Source: Gnetum montanum
Taxonomy: Eukaryota > Streptophyta > Gnetopsida > Gnetales > Gnetaceae
Assembly: GCA_015680685.1 (NCBI GenBank)
Contig: MNCI01017909.1
Coordinates: 817,466 to 881,465, forward strand
DNA: 64,000 nt
Reading direction: 5' to 3'
The notes beneath the pieces are model-generated. The model did not search any database and had not been told where the DNA came from. It saw only the letters and a program-made list of their open reading frames with translations. Shown piece after piece: positions 44,463 to 57,308 of this stretch. Both the position numbers and the translations under genes were made by a program. How positions within the stretch are numbered: the first letter of the stretch is position 1; each line of letters starts with the position of its first letter.

Positions 44463-46768
44463 TGTAACAAACCACTTCTCCTTGAGTTTTTGCATTAACG
44501 ATTGTAATAGTCTTTTTGTGTGTTTGTGTGCATGTTTTTTTGACAACTTATGAGTGTGCTTTGTTTGAACTATGGTGGAAATGGCTAATTGGAATAGTAA
44601 TAAATTTGTTGACCAGATTTTTATATGTATTATGATTAAATGTTTAAATACTTTATGCATAAGAAATATGATTTAAAATACATGTTGGGAATGTTTTAAA
44701 ATAATAATAATAATTAATATGTGGAAAAACAAAATATTTTTTATTCTATTTCAACAAAGATGTTGAGAAACAAAAGAAAAAAAGAGGACAATACTCTAAG
44801 GTGTGCCACAAGAGCTAAAACAAGTATGTTGAGATGTAAAGGAATGCTCATATTGAGGAACTTGACCTATGAATAAAGTTGGAGGAACTTGACCCATGAA
44901 TCAAGGATATTGTGTACAAATACTGTAGCTTTATATTTTATTTTATCTAAATGTGATGCATTGCTCTTTGTAGTTTAAAATAGTAGAGTATAAGTACCCT
45001 TTCTATTGCTATAGAAAGGTCACGTGATGACCTTTCAAGGCTCGTAAGATGATGAGAAAATTCACATCACTAAGAACTTGAAAGAGAAGGTGCCTTATTT
45101 GATCATGTATCTTGAATTGCCCTTATCATGAATCTATTTTTAAAACTCTTTCCTTGCATCTTATGACAATTCTAAATGATAAAGAGATAGATATTATGCT
45201 GGAATGTTTTGTAACTATCAAGAGGAATTGAACCTGAGATCTAGGAAAATCTGAATTTTGAAATATCAAAAATTATTAATTTAGGAATATAACCTGCAAC
45301 CTATGAATATACATATTTTATTGATTTTTTTTATAGTGATCATGAAGAGAATTGAACTCATGACCCATTGCTGAAAAGAAAAAGAGAGAGAACTTTAAAA
45401 AGAAAGAAAAGAATACGAACAGTTCCCAAGAAGTCAGTTACAAGAAACCATCCATTATCCCTTATTCCACCTACAAATAGGAAGAGGAGAAGAGCAGAAA
45501 AAAAAACATAGAATGGAAAAGTAGCTAAGCAGAACCAAAAAAAAAAAAGGATATAGCAATAGAGAGTGTGGTTGAGAAGGGAGAGAAGATTGTGGTTGCT
45601 ACAAGAGATAGTAAGGAGAAAGAAAACAAGTGCAGCATAGCAATCCAATATTTTGATAATTCCTTCTAGTAAGCAAGATATCTAAGCAAAGAGGTAAAAT
45701 GATCCATTTCTATTATGTTTGATAATGGCTACCAAGGGTTGATTTTCTCAAACTTCTCTCTTCTTGCTTGTCTAACCACCTTCATGATGCTTGTATGAAA
45801 ATATCAAGATTGTTGTTGTAAGCTTAGATTTTTGAAACCTTTATTACCTTTTTTTTGGATCTCTCCACCCATCCTTTGCACTCTCACACCTAAATGACTT
45901 GGATGAGAGTTGTTTCTCTAACAATTCAGAAACACCCATAACGATTTGGGGCATTTTTGACAAAAGATTGTCAACAGGGGCCAAGGATCCTTAATATAAG
46001 AATTGGTACGGTTGGCAGAAAGCAAGAGTATCCTTGGGTCCATTGATAATTGTGAATGTTTTAAAATTGTTGAATTCTTGGATTTTGGTTGGGATTTAGT
46101 TGATGAGCCCTCCCCCTTGAATGCATAAATCTTGTATTTGAATCTTGAATTATACTTTTTTTTTTCTATACCTTCTCAAGTCTAATTTTGATATCTTTCT
46201 ATAAGTAGATGGAGTGGGTGAAAACCTAGGATGCTAATTTATGGTTGAGATTTATTTATTCTCTACTATTGAACATATGAATTTCTTAATTAAATGATTA
46301 ATGGTAAAATGGTTACAAGAGTTAAATTCAGATGATCTTGTTTTGTGTGTTGCTGGAAATTATAAAATATTATTATGTGATTGAAAAAATATGAGATTAT
46401 TAATTTATCTACTTTTGTGGTCATTTCTTTGATTTATAAATGTGTAAAGGATCTTGATTAGATATTTCTTTTTAGGTTGAATAATAAAAAGTTTGATTTT
46501 TTTTTAATTTGATGAATCTTGCATAGATATTTTACTATGGCTATTTCTTTATAAAACTATCTCTTAATTCTTAAAATTAATATTAATTGACCTATTTTAG
46601 AGCTAGATCTAGGTGTTTTTGATTTTTTTTTAATTTTATAGGTTAATGTTAGTTTGATTGTTGTAGAAAAAAAAGCCACTTGGGCATTTTCTTCTTTCAA
46701 TTAGCTTTCTTTTTTTTTTGGTTTGTGCTTCGGGTGCTAGCTCTTACTTTTTATGAATGGGTATTACA
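44463..46768 (+). repeat. 5' LTR of element F
   Basis: It begins TGTAACAAACCACTTCTCC and ends GGGTATTACA. It is AT-rich, with poly-A and poly-T runs (45535-45549, around 46155 and 46496) and purine-rich stretches near 45380-45620. The partner is at 49894-52146. Long ORFs inside it are not conserved as proteins. Confidence 0.9.
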
Positions 46769-47055
46769 TTTTGGTACTAGGGCGCTAGGTTTGGCTTTCT
46801 TTTACTTTCCTTCAAACCTCTTATGAAGTCTGAATTTGTGCATTGTTTGATGTGGTTTTGGGTATGGACTAGTTGGTGAAAAATAAGGTAAAAATTAATT
46901 GTGAACAGAACTACATAGAAATTAACAATGGAGAAATAAACTATAAAATTTTTTGTCAGCCTTGGGATTGCTCAAGAGATGCAAACAACAAAAGCAACAA
47001 TTTTAGTTAGATTGTATATAGCTAACAATGATAATAAGTGCCAATAGGAGAAGAC
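46769..47055 (+). other. Primer binding site and shortened leader of element F
   Basis: TGGTACTAGGGCG at 46772 is close to the initiator tRNA-Met site TGGTATCAGAGCG, with three transition differences. In about 280 bp the sequence passes to the RT entry at 47060. No gag or protease motif remains, so at least 2 kb is missing compared with a complete chromovirus. Confidence 0.6.
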
Positions 47056-49878
47056 GTCGTTGGATTGTCTAGTTGTAGATGAATTCAAAGATGTGTTTAT
47101 TGATGAGTTACAAGGAATGCCACCAAAAAGAAAGGTGGAGTTTGGGATTGAAATTCTTATAGGGAGTGCTCCAGCCTCAAAGGCACCATATAGAGAGTCA
47201 CCAATTGAGATGCATGAGTTAAAAACCAAACTTGAAGAACTATTAAAGAAGGGATTCATTAGGCCTAGTGTATCACCTTGGGGAGCACTAGTTTTATTCG
47301 TCAAGAAGAAAGATGGAACCTTACATCTATGCATTGATTATCAATAGCTAAATAAGGTAACTATTAAGAATAAATATCCCCTTTCAAGGATTGATGACCT
47401 TTTTGATTAGCTCAAACAAGCAAAGGTATTTTCAAAAATTGATTTAAAGTTAGGATATTACCAACTAAGAATCAAAGAAGAAGACATTTCAAAAATAGCC
47501 TTTCGAACAAGGTATGGACATTATGAATTCACTATTATGCCTTTTGGTCTAACTAATGCTCTAGCTGCCTTTATGAGCATGATGAATCAGATGTTTTAGC
47601 CATTTTTGGACCAGTTTGTATTAGTGTTCATAGATGATATTTTAATATATTCTAAGATAGTTGAGGAACATGAGCAACACCTAAGGATGATCCTACAAAC
47701 CCATAGGATACATAAGTTATATGCAAGTAACAGCAAGTGTGCATTTTGACAATTTAAAATAAGGTTTCTTGGTAATGTCTTATCAAACAAAGGGTTAGCC
47801 ATTGATCTAGATAAAATTAATGTAATAACTAGTTAGCCTCAGCTTGAGAATGTTATATAGGTAAGAAGTTTCTTGGAGTTAGTAGGCTACTACTATAGGT
47901 TTGTAAAAGATTTTTCAAAAATTTCAGCCCCTTTGACATCATTGCTAAAGAAGAACAATTCATTCCAATGGTTAGAGAAATGTACTTTGGCATTCCAAAA
48001 GTTGAAAGAATTATTAACATTAGCTGCTATATTAATCATGCCTTCAAAAAATATTTAGTTTGAGGTATATACAGATGTCTCCGGTTAGGGATTAGGCTAT
48101 GTTTTAATGTTGCAAAATTAGGTAGTTTCGTATGGATCAAGACAATTAAAACCTCATGAACAAAATTACCTAGTGCATGATTTTGAACTTGCAACAATGG
48201 TTCATGCTTTGCAAATATGGAGACATTATTTGTATGGAAAGAAATTTAAAGTATGGTCAGATCATCAAAGTTTGAAATACATTTTCACCTAGCCTAATTT
48301 ATACATGAGACATAGATGTTGGTTAGAATTCTTGTGTGATTATGATTTTGAGCTTCTTTATAATGAGAATAGAGGAAACATGGTGGTAGATGCTCTCAGC
48401 CGAAGGCGGTATGTTAAGGAAACCTTTTTACTTCAAAGTACAATTGTTGATTTGATTAGAAAGGGATTAGAAAATGATAAGTTCTTTGTTGAGAAAAAGA
48501 AGAACCTAGGTCAATTGGAAAATGGATTTAAAATTACTACTGATGGTTTGCTACATTTCCAAGATTGTTTATATGTTCTAGCCAATGCAGAACTTAGAAA
48601 TTTGGTAATGTAAGAACATCATGAAATAGTTTATAAAATTCATTTAGGGCAACAAAAATGCTACATTGAATCAAAAAATAATTTTAGAGGCCTGGAATGA
48701 AAAAAGATGCTGATTTTGTGGTAAGGTGTTTAACATGTCAGCAAGTTAAGGCTGAATATCAAGTACTAGCATGTCTTTTACAACCACACAATATTCCAGA
48801 ATGGAAATGGGATGATATTGGAATAGATTTTATTGTTGGGTTACCTAAAGTTCTTGGAGGATATGATTCCATAATAGTGGTAGTTGATAGGATAATAAAT
48901 TCAGCACACTTCATCAAAGTGAAATCATATTAAGATGCTAAAAAGATTGTAGAAATTTATAGTCAAGAAATAGTTAGATTGCATGACATACCTAAGAAGA
49001 TCATTTCAAACAAGGATCCAAAGTTTACATTTGATTTTTGGCAAACTATCCAACAAGCTCTTGGAACAAAACTCAATTTTAGCACAACTTATCATCCACA
49101 AACTGATGGTCAGGCTGAAAGAACAAATCATGTGATAGAAGATCTTTTAAGAACCAGTGTATTGGATCATCATAAAATTTGGGATAAGGTATAGCCCTTG
49201 GTAAAATTTTCCTACAATAACAATTACCAAAGTAGCATTGAAATGGCACCTTATGAACCCTTGTATGGTAGAAAATGTAGAGTTCCTAGCTCTTGGGATC
49301 AACTTGAGGAAAAATTGATTTTTGGGCTTGAGATGATTTTGGATTTGTAGCTAAAGGTGAATCAAATTAAAGAGAGATTAAAGTAAGCACAAGACAAAAA
49401 AAAAAAGTTATATAGATAATAGAAGGAGGGATCTAAAATTTTTTGTTGGAGATAAAGTATTCCTAAAAGTACAACCCTTTAAAAATGTCATTAGAGGTAT
49501 TAAAAGGAACAAACTTAAACCTAGATTTATTGGCCCTTTTGAAGTCTTAGAGAAAATTGGTCCAGTTGCTTATAGAATAGCTTTACCTCCTAGTTTATCA
49601 TCTTTACATAATGTTTTTCATGTTTCTATGTTAAGAAGGTATGTTTATGATTCTAAGCATTACTTGTGATGGAAAAACCTATAGTTTAGCCTAGATTATA
49701 CTATCCAAGTTCAACCAATCCTAATTTTAGACTAGAGGGTGCTCAATCTCAGGCACTATACATTGTACCAAGTTTAGCTAGATTGGAAATAGGATGAATT
49801 TGAAATTTCTTGGGAGATGGAGGATGTGTTTTGAGATAGCTACCCTCACCTATTTAAACATTTCCAGGAGGAAATGTC
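47056..49878 (+). pseudogene. pol: pol of element F: RT, RNase H, integrase, chromodomain
   Basis: RT entry is [20 protein letters not shown], then [53 protein letters not shown] and VFIDDILIYS (catalytic DD). RNase H has VYTDVSG.GLGYVLM and LQIWRHYLYGKKFKVWSDH, ending VVDALSRRR. A shift near 48690 leads to integrase: IGIDFIVGLPK, ISNKDPKFT and TYHPQTDGQAERTNHVIEDL (D-D-E). After [20 protein letters not shown] comes a chromodomain-like tail, with DYTIQVQPILILD, then ISWEMEDVF and YPHLFKHF. Such tails target integration to heterochromatin. The phrasing fits the Tekay/Del clade. Stops, mostly TAG, occur throughout. Confidence 0.9.
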
Positions 49879-49893
49879 TTAAGGGGAGGAGGA
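49879..49893 (+). other. Polypurine tract of element F
   Basis: TAAGGGGAGGAGGA lies directly before the LTR start TGTAATGAACC at 49894. It is a textbook plus-strand primer. Confidence 0.88.
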
Positions 49894-52146
49894 TGTAATG
49901 AACCACTTCTCCTTGAGTTTTTATGTTAACGATTGTAGTAGTCTTTTTATGTGTTTGTGTGCATGTTTTGTTAACAACTTGTGAGTGTGCTTTTTTTGGA
50001 CTATGGTGGAAATGGTTAATTGGAATAGTAATAAATTTGTTGACCAAATTTTATATGTATTATGATTAAATGTTTAAATACTTTATGCATAAGAAATATG
50101 ATTTAAAATACATGCTAGGAATGTTTTAAAATAACAATAATAATAAATATATGGGAAAACAAAATATTTTCTATTCTATTTCAATAGAGATGAAAAACAA
50201 AAGAAAAAAAGAGGACAATACTCTAAGGTGTGTTGCAAGAGCTAAAATAGGTATGTTGAGATGCAAAAAAATGCTCATACTAAGGAACTTGACCAATGAA
50301 TTAGGGATATTGTGTGTAAATACTATAGATTTATATTTTATTTTTTAATTTTATTTTATCTAAATGTGATGCATTGCTTTTTTTTAGTTTAAAATAGTAA
50401 AGTATAAGTACCCTCTCCATTGCTGTAGATAGGTCACATGATGACCTTTCAAGGCTCGTAAGACAATGAGAAAATTCACATCACTGATGACTTGAAAGAG
50501 AAGGTGCCTTATTTGATTATGTATCTTGAACTACCCTTATTATGAATCTATTTTAAAAACCCTTTCATTGCATATTATGACAATTTTGAATGATCAAGAG
50601 ATAGATATTATGCTAGAATGTTTTGTAATTATCAAGAGAAATTGAACTTGAGATCTAGCAAAATCTGAATTTTGAAATATCAAAAATTGTTGATTTAGGA
50701 ATTAAACCTGTAACCTATGAATATACATATTTTATAGGTTTTTCTTATAGTGATCATGAAGAGAATTGAAGTCATGACCCATTGCTAAAAAAAAAAGAGA
50801 ACTTTAAAAAGAGAGAAAAGAATACAAATAGTTCCCAAGAAGTTAGTTACAAGAAACCATGCATTATCCCTTATTCCACCTACAAATAGGAAGAGGAGAA
50901 AAGGAAAGAAGAAAAAACACACAAGGCAAAAGTAGCCAAGTAGAATAAAAAAAAAAGGGATACATCAATAGGGAGTGTGGCTAGGAAGGGAGAGAAGATT
51001 GTGGCTACTACAAGAGAAAGTAAGGAGAAAGAAAACAAGTGCGACATAGCAATCCAATATTCTGATAATTCCTCCTAGTAAGTAAGATATCTAAGCAAGG
51101 AGGTAAAATGATCCATTTCTATTATGTTTGATAATGGCCAGCAAGGGCTGATTTTCTCAAACTTCTTTCTTCTTACTTATCTAACCACCTTCACAATGCT
51201 TGTATGAAAATATCAAGATTGTTGTTGTATGCTTAGATTTTTGAAACCTTTATTACCTTTTTCTGGATCTCTCCACCCGACCTTTGCACTTTCACACCTA
51301 AATGACTTGGATGAGAGCTATTTCTGTAATGGTTTAGAAACACCCATAATGATTTGGGGCATTTTTGGCAAAAGTTTGCCAACAGGGGCTAAGGATCCCT
51401 GATATGAGAATTGGTACCATTGGTAGAAAGTGAGAGTATCCTTGGGCCCATCGATAATTGTGAATGTTTTAAAATTGTTGAATTCTTGGATTTTGGTTGG
51501 GATTTGGTTGATGAACCCTTCCCCTTTGAATGCATAAATCTTGGATCTGAATCTTGAATTATACTTTTTTTCTTATACCTTATCAAGTCTAATTTTTATA
51601 TCTTTCTATAAGTTGATGGAGTGGGGGAAAACCTAGGATGTTAATTTATGGTTGAGATTTATTTATTCTCTACTATTGAATATATGAATTTCCTAAAAAT
51701 TGTTACAAGAGTTAAATTTAGATGATCTTGTTTTATGTGTTACTAGAAATTATAAAATATTATTATGTGATTGAAAAAATATGAGATTATTAATTTATCT
51801 ACTTTTTTGGTTATTTCTTTGGTTTACAATGTGTAAAGGATCCTGATTAGATATTTCTTTTTAAGTTGAATAATAAAATTTTTGATTTTTTAATCTGATG
51901 AATCTTGCACATATATGTTACTATGGCTATTTCTTTATAAAATTATCTCTTAATTCTTAAAATTAATATTTATTGACTTGTTATAGAGCTAGATTTAGGT
52001 GCTGTTAATTTTGTTTTAATTTTATAGGTTAATGTTAGTTTGATTTTTGTAGAAAGAAAGCCACCTAGGCATTTTCTTCTTTCAACTAGCTTTCTTTCTA
52101 GGGGGCTTCGAGTGCTAGCTCTTGCTCCCTTTGAATGGATATTAGA
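49894..52146 (+). repeat. 3' LTR of element F
   Basis: It begins TGTAATGAACCACTTCTCC and ends GGATATTAGA, followed by the target duplication GTAAG at 52147-52151. It aligns along its length with 44463-46768, with small indels. Confidence 0.9.
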
Positions 52147-52151
52147 GTAAG

Positions 52152-53145
52152 TCTCCATCTAAAGAGCCTTACATCGTTTATTTGTTTGATTTCAGTCAAT
52201 CCATGTATTTGTCACTACAACCTCAGAAGTCCTACATGATCTTTTGGTCTAACTATACTACATCATCCAAGCTAAAGCACTCATCGCAACCTCCTTATTG
52301 TATCTATGTCAATAATTCTCATTAGCCTTTCCCTACTTAACCTTCACCATCATCTACTTTTCATCCCACTATATCTCATTTTGAATCTCAATATATTGTT
52401 CCATCCATTACATCGCATGCATCTTCTTTTCCTTTACCTCGTGTGAAGATTCTGATCCATAGCCAATAGACTAATGAGTCCTACTCAATTAAGTAGAAGG
52501 AGAAGATAACTGATGATTCAAATTAATCTTCTAAAACAACAAAAAAAAGGTTTCCTTTTAGCTCCAAAAAGAAGTTGCATCTTCAAGTGGCCTCTCGTCT
52601 TCTTCTATTCCTATTCAACATCTTATGATAGCACTTGCTTTACAATCATCATAGCCTATAGATAGTAAGATCCTATAGTAAATGACCTTAATTATTTGCT
52701 TTAAAGGCACCAATTTATCCTTGTATGATCTTGTGGCATCTTCTAAAGAACAATGAATTTCATTATATGATGTTCTAAAGAAGATTGTACTCCCAAGTGA
52801 CATCCCTACTTGGACAAAAGCTATACTCTTCTTGTTCTAAGTTTCTCACTATGGATTAGATAGTTTGAACTTTTGTGGTGAGAATATCAAGATAGAATTG
52901 AAAAAAATGGTTATTTGTTAGCTTCCACTTTATATCACCATCAAAGTATCTTCAAAAGTTATAGTTTCTTTGATACATGTTGATGACGGTACTGGATCGA
53001 ACATGATCACATGGACTATTATCAAGCATCTTGGCCTTTAGGATCAAGTAGGTTTTAATGAAACCTATACCAATCTCATTTCTTTTAATAGTACATGGGT
53101 AGAGATTTTAGGTTCTGAAAATATCTTACACTTTCTTAGCTACAC
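52152..53145 (+). pseudogene. pol: Element G, third fragment: gag C-terminus and protease
   Basis: The first part is Ser, Pro, Tyr and Gln rich and full of stops, like a Tat gag tail. From about 52690 the frame reads YDVLKKIVLPSDIPTW, LPLYITIKVSSK, then LIHVDDGTGSNMITWTIIKH with LGL, and NLISFNSTWVEILGS. V-D-[DN]-G-[ST]-x-x-N is the active-site phrase of Tat proteases and is intact here. The fragment ends where Penelope-like sequence begins, about 53146. RT should follow but is not seen in the window. Confidence 0.7.
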
Positions 53146-53526
53146 CAAAAAGATTCGACACTCTAAAATGTCATTCCAAATGTGGACACATGTTGGAGAA
53201 ATTCTTGACAGCTACGTTCTCTTCTTGTCAAAAATAGATTCAAGTGTAATGTCTCATCCCCACTTTGGCTAGAACGAGTAGGGCCCATTTAAAATATTAG
53301 TTGTCTTTATTTTTTAAAAAATTATCAAGCTAGGACACTATATATTCAAGCACTTGCTGCTCATGGCATCCCATAGCTTTGCTCTAAAACACACTGATGA
53401 GGGGTGAGAATTCCCAAAAATGTTTTATATTATAGCTTTTCTTAATGTCCATTTGAGCTTTTTTCAATCTATTTTTTCATTCTATTTTTTTCCCTTTGTT
53501 TTTCATTTCCATTTTTTCTTTAGTTG
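53146..53526 (+). repeat. Pseudo-LTR: 3' end of copy P0 upstream of P1
   Basis: From AAAAAGATTCGACACTC to TTTAGTTGC it aligns with 56932-57308 at the end of P1, and inverted with 57370-57720 and 61390-61690. It includes the last part of the ORF, GATGAGGGGTGAGAA, and a T-rich tail. Such partial tandem copies are usual for Penelope-like elements. Confidence 0.75.
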
Positions 53527-56500
53527 CATGAGATCACAACAAAATTTTAATCTAACCTTAAAACTTCAATCTATCTTGTTGGCTGAAGAAAATGAGCTAA
53601 ATAGATTAGCAATATTTTTCTTTGTAGTAAGACTTGGTTGTAGATCCTACTACTAGCTCTTCAAGGAAATAATCGTGTCCATTGGATTTTTCAATGGAGC
53701 ATGATATGAGCCTCTCATTAGGTCTATGTCTTATTAGTCACCCGGTGCATGATGATCCTTTTGGTTCTACAAAATAATTTCTTGATTCTTTCTACATAAC
53801 CAAATGCCAAGTAGACGAGCTTCACGAAAATCTTCTTCAATGCCAAAAACAACTTACAGAAATTCAATCTCTTCTTAATTAAGTTCACTTCAAATGTGCT
53901 TCCCTTCATTAGCAACTCAAGGATGCTAAATCTTCTGTTCTTTCTTTTGAAGATTTTGCATAAATTCCAGAGATCTTGATGAAAATGATTAATACTATTG
54001 TTAGAGATTTTTACAAACACCTTTATGATGTTGATTGTTCTCGTTGAAATAAGGAGTGGATTGAGTAACTACACTCTAAAAAGTTGTTGGTTCATAGCTT
54101 GTGTATCATTGCTCTAAGCCTAAAAGCTTCTTCTCTAAAAGAAGATGTCCTCCTCCAACCAAAATTTGCTACTCTTCAAAAAGAGCATAATCTCAAGCTC
54201 CAAGTAGTTGCGACATTTGCTCTAAAGCTCACAGAAAAGTAGAAGAAAAATGTAAGAATGTTGTGCCCACCACCAAAATCGAAGTAAACTGCCTTGATCC
54301 CATGCCCACAGTTAAAGAGGTGTATAGAGAAATCATCCACCACGAATGGGACACCATGTTCCAAAAATTTGGTGAATAGCTAAAATACTATGGCACCAGC
54401 CCTACCAATGTTTCATTTTGCAGGAATCCATTGTAGAATCTTCATCAGTGGAAAATAAGAAATTCTCAACAACTTCCCAATGTCACTTCTTCTTCCCAGT
54501 AGCAAAATCGTAGGCCTATGTCATAGCACCAACAAATGTCACATTTAGAATCAACGTAGCCCTTCCATGGAATGACTCCTCCTCATGATAGATCATGACG
54601 ATAATCTTCTTCCATGCAGTGACAACAGTAGTCTGACAACTATTGGTCAAACCAGTAGTGGTCCAACCCTCATTAGCAATAGGACATGGTTGAGGTCTGA
54701 CGCGTCAGCGGTAGTCACTTCATGGTAGTTAATTATAGTCAAATCATGGTTGGTAGTAAAAGAATAGTAGAAAATAGGCTCAAAATGAAGGCTATGCCCA
54801 TTTAAACTTCACACACCCATCCTGCAATCCTTCCCCATGGGCTAGGCCCCAAACTCCTCTGCCCCATCTGTTGCAAACATATGTTCACCTTTGTCTACTA
54901 TTGCAACCTCCTTTCCAACTACAATCTCCTTGCCCACTACGTACATGACCTCCATGCCTCCTACCTCTAGGCCCTCTACCTTAGTTGCATCCCTTGATCG
55001 TCCATCTTTATAGTTTACCTCTGCGCCATTTGTGTAATCACCAAGATCATAACATTGCAAGTTTTTTTGTTGCATGCCTAGAAATCCCTGCCATGCTCAC
55101 GTTTAATTTTTTAGTTACTTGTCATTAGCTAGAATTTCTACACACATTTTCTCTTTGCACATAAAATCATTTGTGATATTAAAAGCCACATTTCTAAGTT
55201 CGTGATACATAACTTTTCATTGCACGTCCTCTCTGTGGAAGAAATTAAAGTTCTAGGTTTCAACTTAAAATTCATCCCTCGTCCCCTCCCATGGATCGTG
55301 CTTCAATCCTTAAAAAATTTACCGCCTTTGCTAGGCTTCTTCGTTTGCAAAATTTCTTCAAAAAGAAACCTGAAGAAGTCTTTTCTTCTTCTCCATTTAT
55401 TGTTACAACACAAGTTGCAAAAATGAAGCTTTGTCATCCTAGCATTGGAATTCACCCTTGAACAACTTCAATTCTAAACTCAAGACATCTATTCATAGTT
55501 ATCTCTCTTCTTTTAAAGTTGTCCTTCCTCCACAAATTTTTGCAACCGGCCTTCTCTTCTGTGCCGTCTTCTCAGAGCTCTTCACAAAATCTAAAAAGAT
55601 AGGAGCATTATTATTTGGATTGCTGATAAAAATCTTGGTATTTATGTCTTTAACTCCTCTTGATATTTTTAGGAGACCATTAGATAATTATCTGATTCTA
55701 ACATCTACCTTTGTGTGAATTCCGTTCCATGGGAAGCTCTCCATCATCGACTTTCTTCCATTGTCAACTAATATCCCTAAATCTTCTTTAATTTTAACGA
55801 TCCCCTTCTCAATTGTAAGGTTTTCAAACCTTATAACTTTTATTTAATCCCTAAAATTGATAAGCTAGTTTTGGTTGGCCATCCAATCTGCTCCTACTTG
55901 GGTTATGTTCTTGAACCTACCTCCTGCCTACTTCATTACTTGTTGTTCCCTATTTTATGTTTTGAACCATACCATCTACAAGATTCCTCCACCCTGATTA
56001 ATGATTTACACTCCCAAGTTCTACCTCATAATGTTCTTCTCTTTAAATTTGACATAAAATCTTTTTATCCAAGCATTCCCATGAACCATGGCCTTTTTGC
56101 CCTCAAATATATGTTTGAATCATATTTTTCTGATAAGCCCTTTCATTTGTAGAATTCGTACAACAACACCATCCTAAAGCTTGCTTGTTTGATTCTTCAA
56201 GAACATTTCCTAGAGTCCAAGAGAGTTCTCTATAAAAAAATCCACAACACTACAATGGGAAGTAATTTTGCCATTGTTTACTCTTGTCTTTTTCTATGCC
56301 ATTTAAAGAAACAAGTTTTCTGTACTCAAGATTTTCAAAATCTTTTGTATTTCAAAAGATTCACTAATGATGCTTTTGGCATTTGGAGTGGTTCTAAAGA
56401 CTCCCTTTCTGATCTTTTTTCATGGTATGGTAATGTGTATCCTTCCATTAACATTACCCCTACTATGTTTGATTCTACAACACATATCCTTAATGTCACT

Positions 56501-57308
56501 ATTTTCAAGGGTCTCAATTTTGCCAACACTGGTATTTTATCTACAAAGTGTTATCAAAAATCCTTGAATGCATACCAGTACATCCCTTTCTCTACTTGGC
56601 ATCCATTCCATTAAAATAAAGCTTTCATTATTGCGAAACTCAAAAGGTACCTCATCAGGGAATCTTATCTTGGTGATCTTCAGTAGATTCGACTTCAGCT
56701 TTTTTGGCAACTTTGTGCTTAAGGGTATCTTTCACGCTTGTTAGTCCATTGTTTCAACCTTGTTCTTGCTTCCTCTAAATGATCTCTTCTCACTAGACTC
56801 CATCAAAGTCATGACATTCACCTTAGGAGTTGGACCCCTCTCATTTTCAAATTAGATTTTAGTCTTTCTACTAAATCTTTGAATGTGAGGGCCCTTCTAA
56901 AGCTTATACTTGTTCAAATTTGCCAAAAAGATTCGACACTCCAGAATGTCATTTTAGATGTGGTCACATGTTGGAGGAATTCTTGAAAGCTGTGTTCTCT
57001 TCTTATCAAAAATAGATTCAAGTGCAATGTTTTACCCCCACTTCGTCTAGAATGAGTGGGGCTTGTTTAAAATATTAGTTATCTTTATCTTTTTAAAAAT
57101 TATGAAACTGGAACACTATATATTTAAACATTTGTTGCTCATGGCATCCCATAGCTTTGCTCCAAAACATACTAATGAAGGGTGAGAATCCCCGAAAACA
57201 TTTTATGTTTAGTTTTGCTTAATGTTCATTTAAGATTTTTTTTTAATTTGGTTTTTCAGTCTATTTCTTTTTTCCAATTTTTTTCATTTTTGTTTTTTCT
57301 GTAGCTGC
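53527..57308 (+). pseudogene. Penelope-like ORF, copy P1
   Basis: The N-terminal third (about 53600-54450, decayed) has NLSLGLCLISHPVH, QCQKQLTEIQSLLN and LVHSLCIIALSLKASSL. It matches the other arm and looks coiled. The RT region includes EEIKVLGFNLKFIP, CSYLGYVLEPTSCLLHYLL, LFKFDIKSFYPSIPMNHGL, LYKKIHNTTMGSNFAIVYS, LLYFKRFTNDAFGIW (usual [FY]xDD; here FTND) and TKCYQKSLNAYQYIPF. FD..S.Y.[NS]IP, G..MGS and IPKIH..P are PLE-RT hallmarks. Frames 55871-56152 and 56189-56614 are open. PLE RT uses target-primed synthesis in the nucleus. The catalytic Asp change and stops make it inactive. Confidence 0.75.

Larger units (their letters stand above)
44463..52146 (+). mobile_element. Element F: Tekay/Del-type chromovirus lacking gag and protease
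   Basis: LTRs of 2306 and 2253 bp have TGTAA...TTACA-type ends, enclose only 3.1 kb and are flanked by a perfect 5-bp duplication. The interior starts with a primer site, and pol follows about 270 bp later without gag or most of protease. RT, RNase H, integrase and a C-terminal chromodomain are present but carry many stops. The first 220 bp of the LTRs differ at about 7 % by eye. It is inserted in element G. Confidence 0.9.

Noticed and set aside
45358-45648. A 96-codon minus-strand ORF with hydrophobic segments.
   Set aside because: It is the complement of a purine-rich LTR block of element F and is broken in the other LTR.
54842-55075. A minus-strand ORF rich in Val, Gly and Lys, with a plus-strand counterpart at 59612-59851.
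   Set aside because: Same inverted-repeat segment of the two PLE copies read on the non-coding strand; stops differ between copies and no domain is recognisable.
53146-57308. A LINE-type reverse transcriptase as the source of the 53-62 kb repeats.
   Set aside because: The ADKNLG, IPKIH, FD..S.YP[NS]IP and TMGSN phrases and the tandem pseudo-LTR layout fit Penelope-like elements better; no apurinic endonuclease domain is seen.
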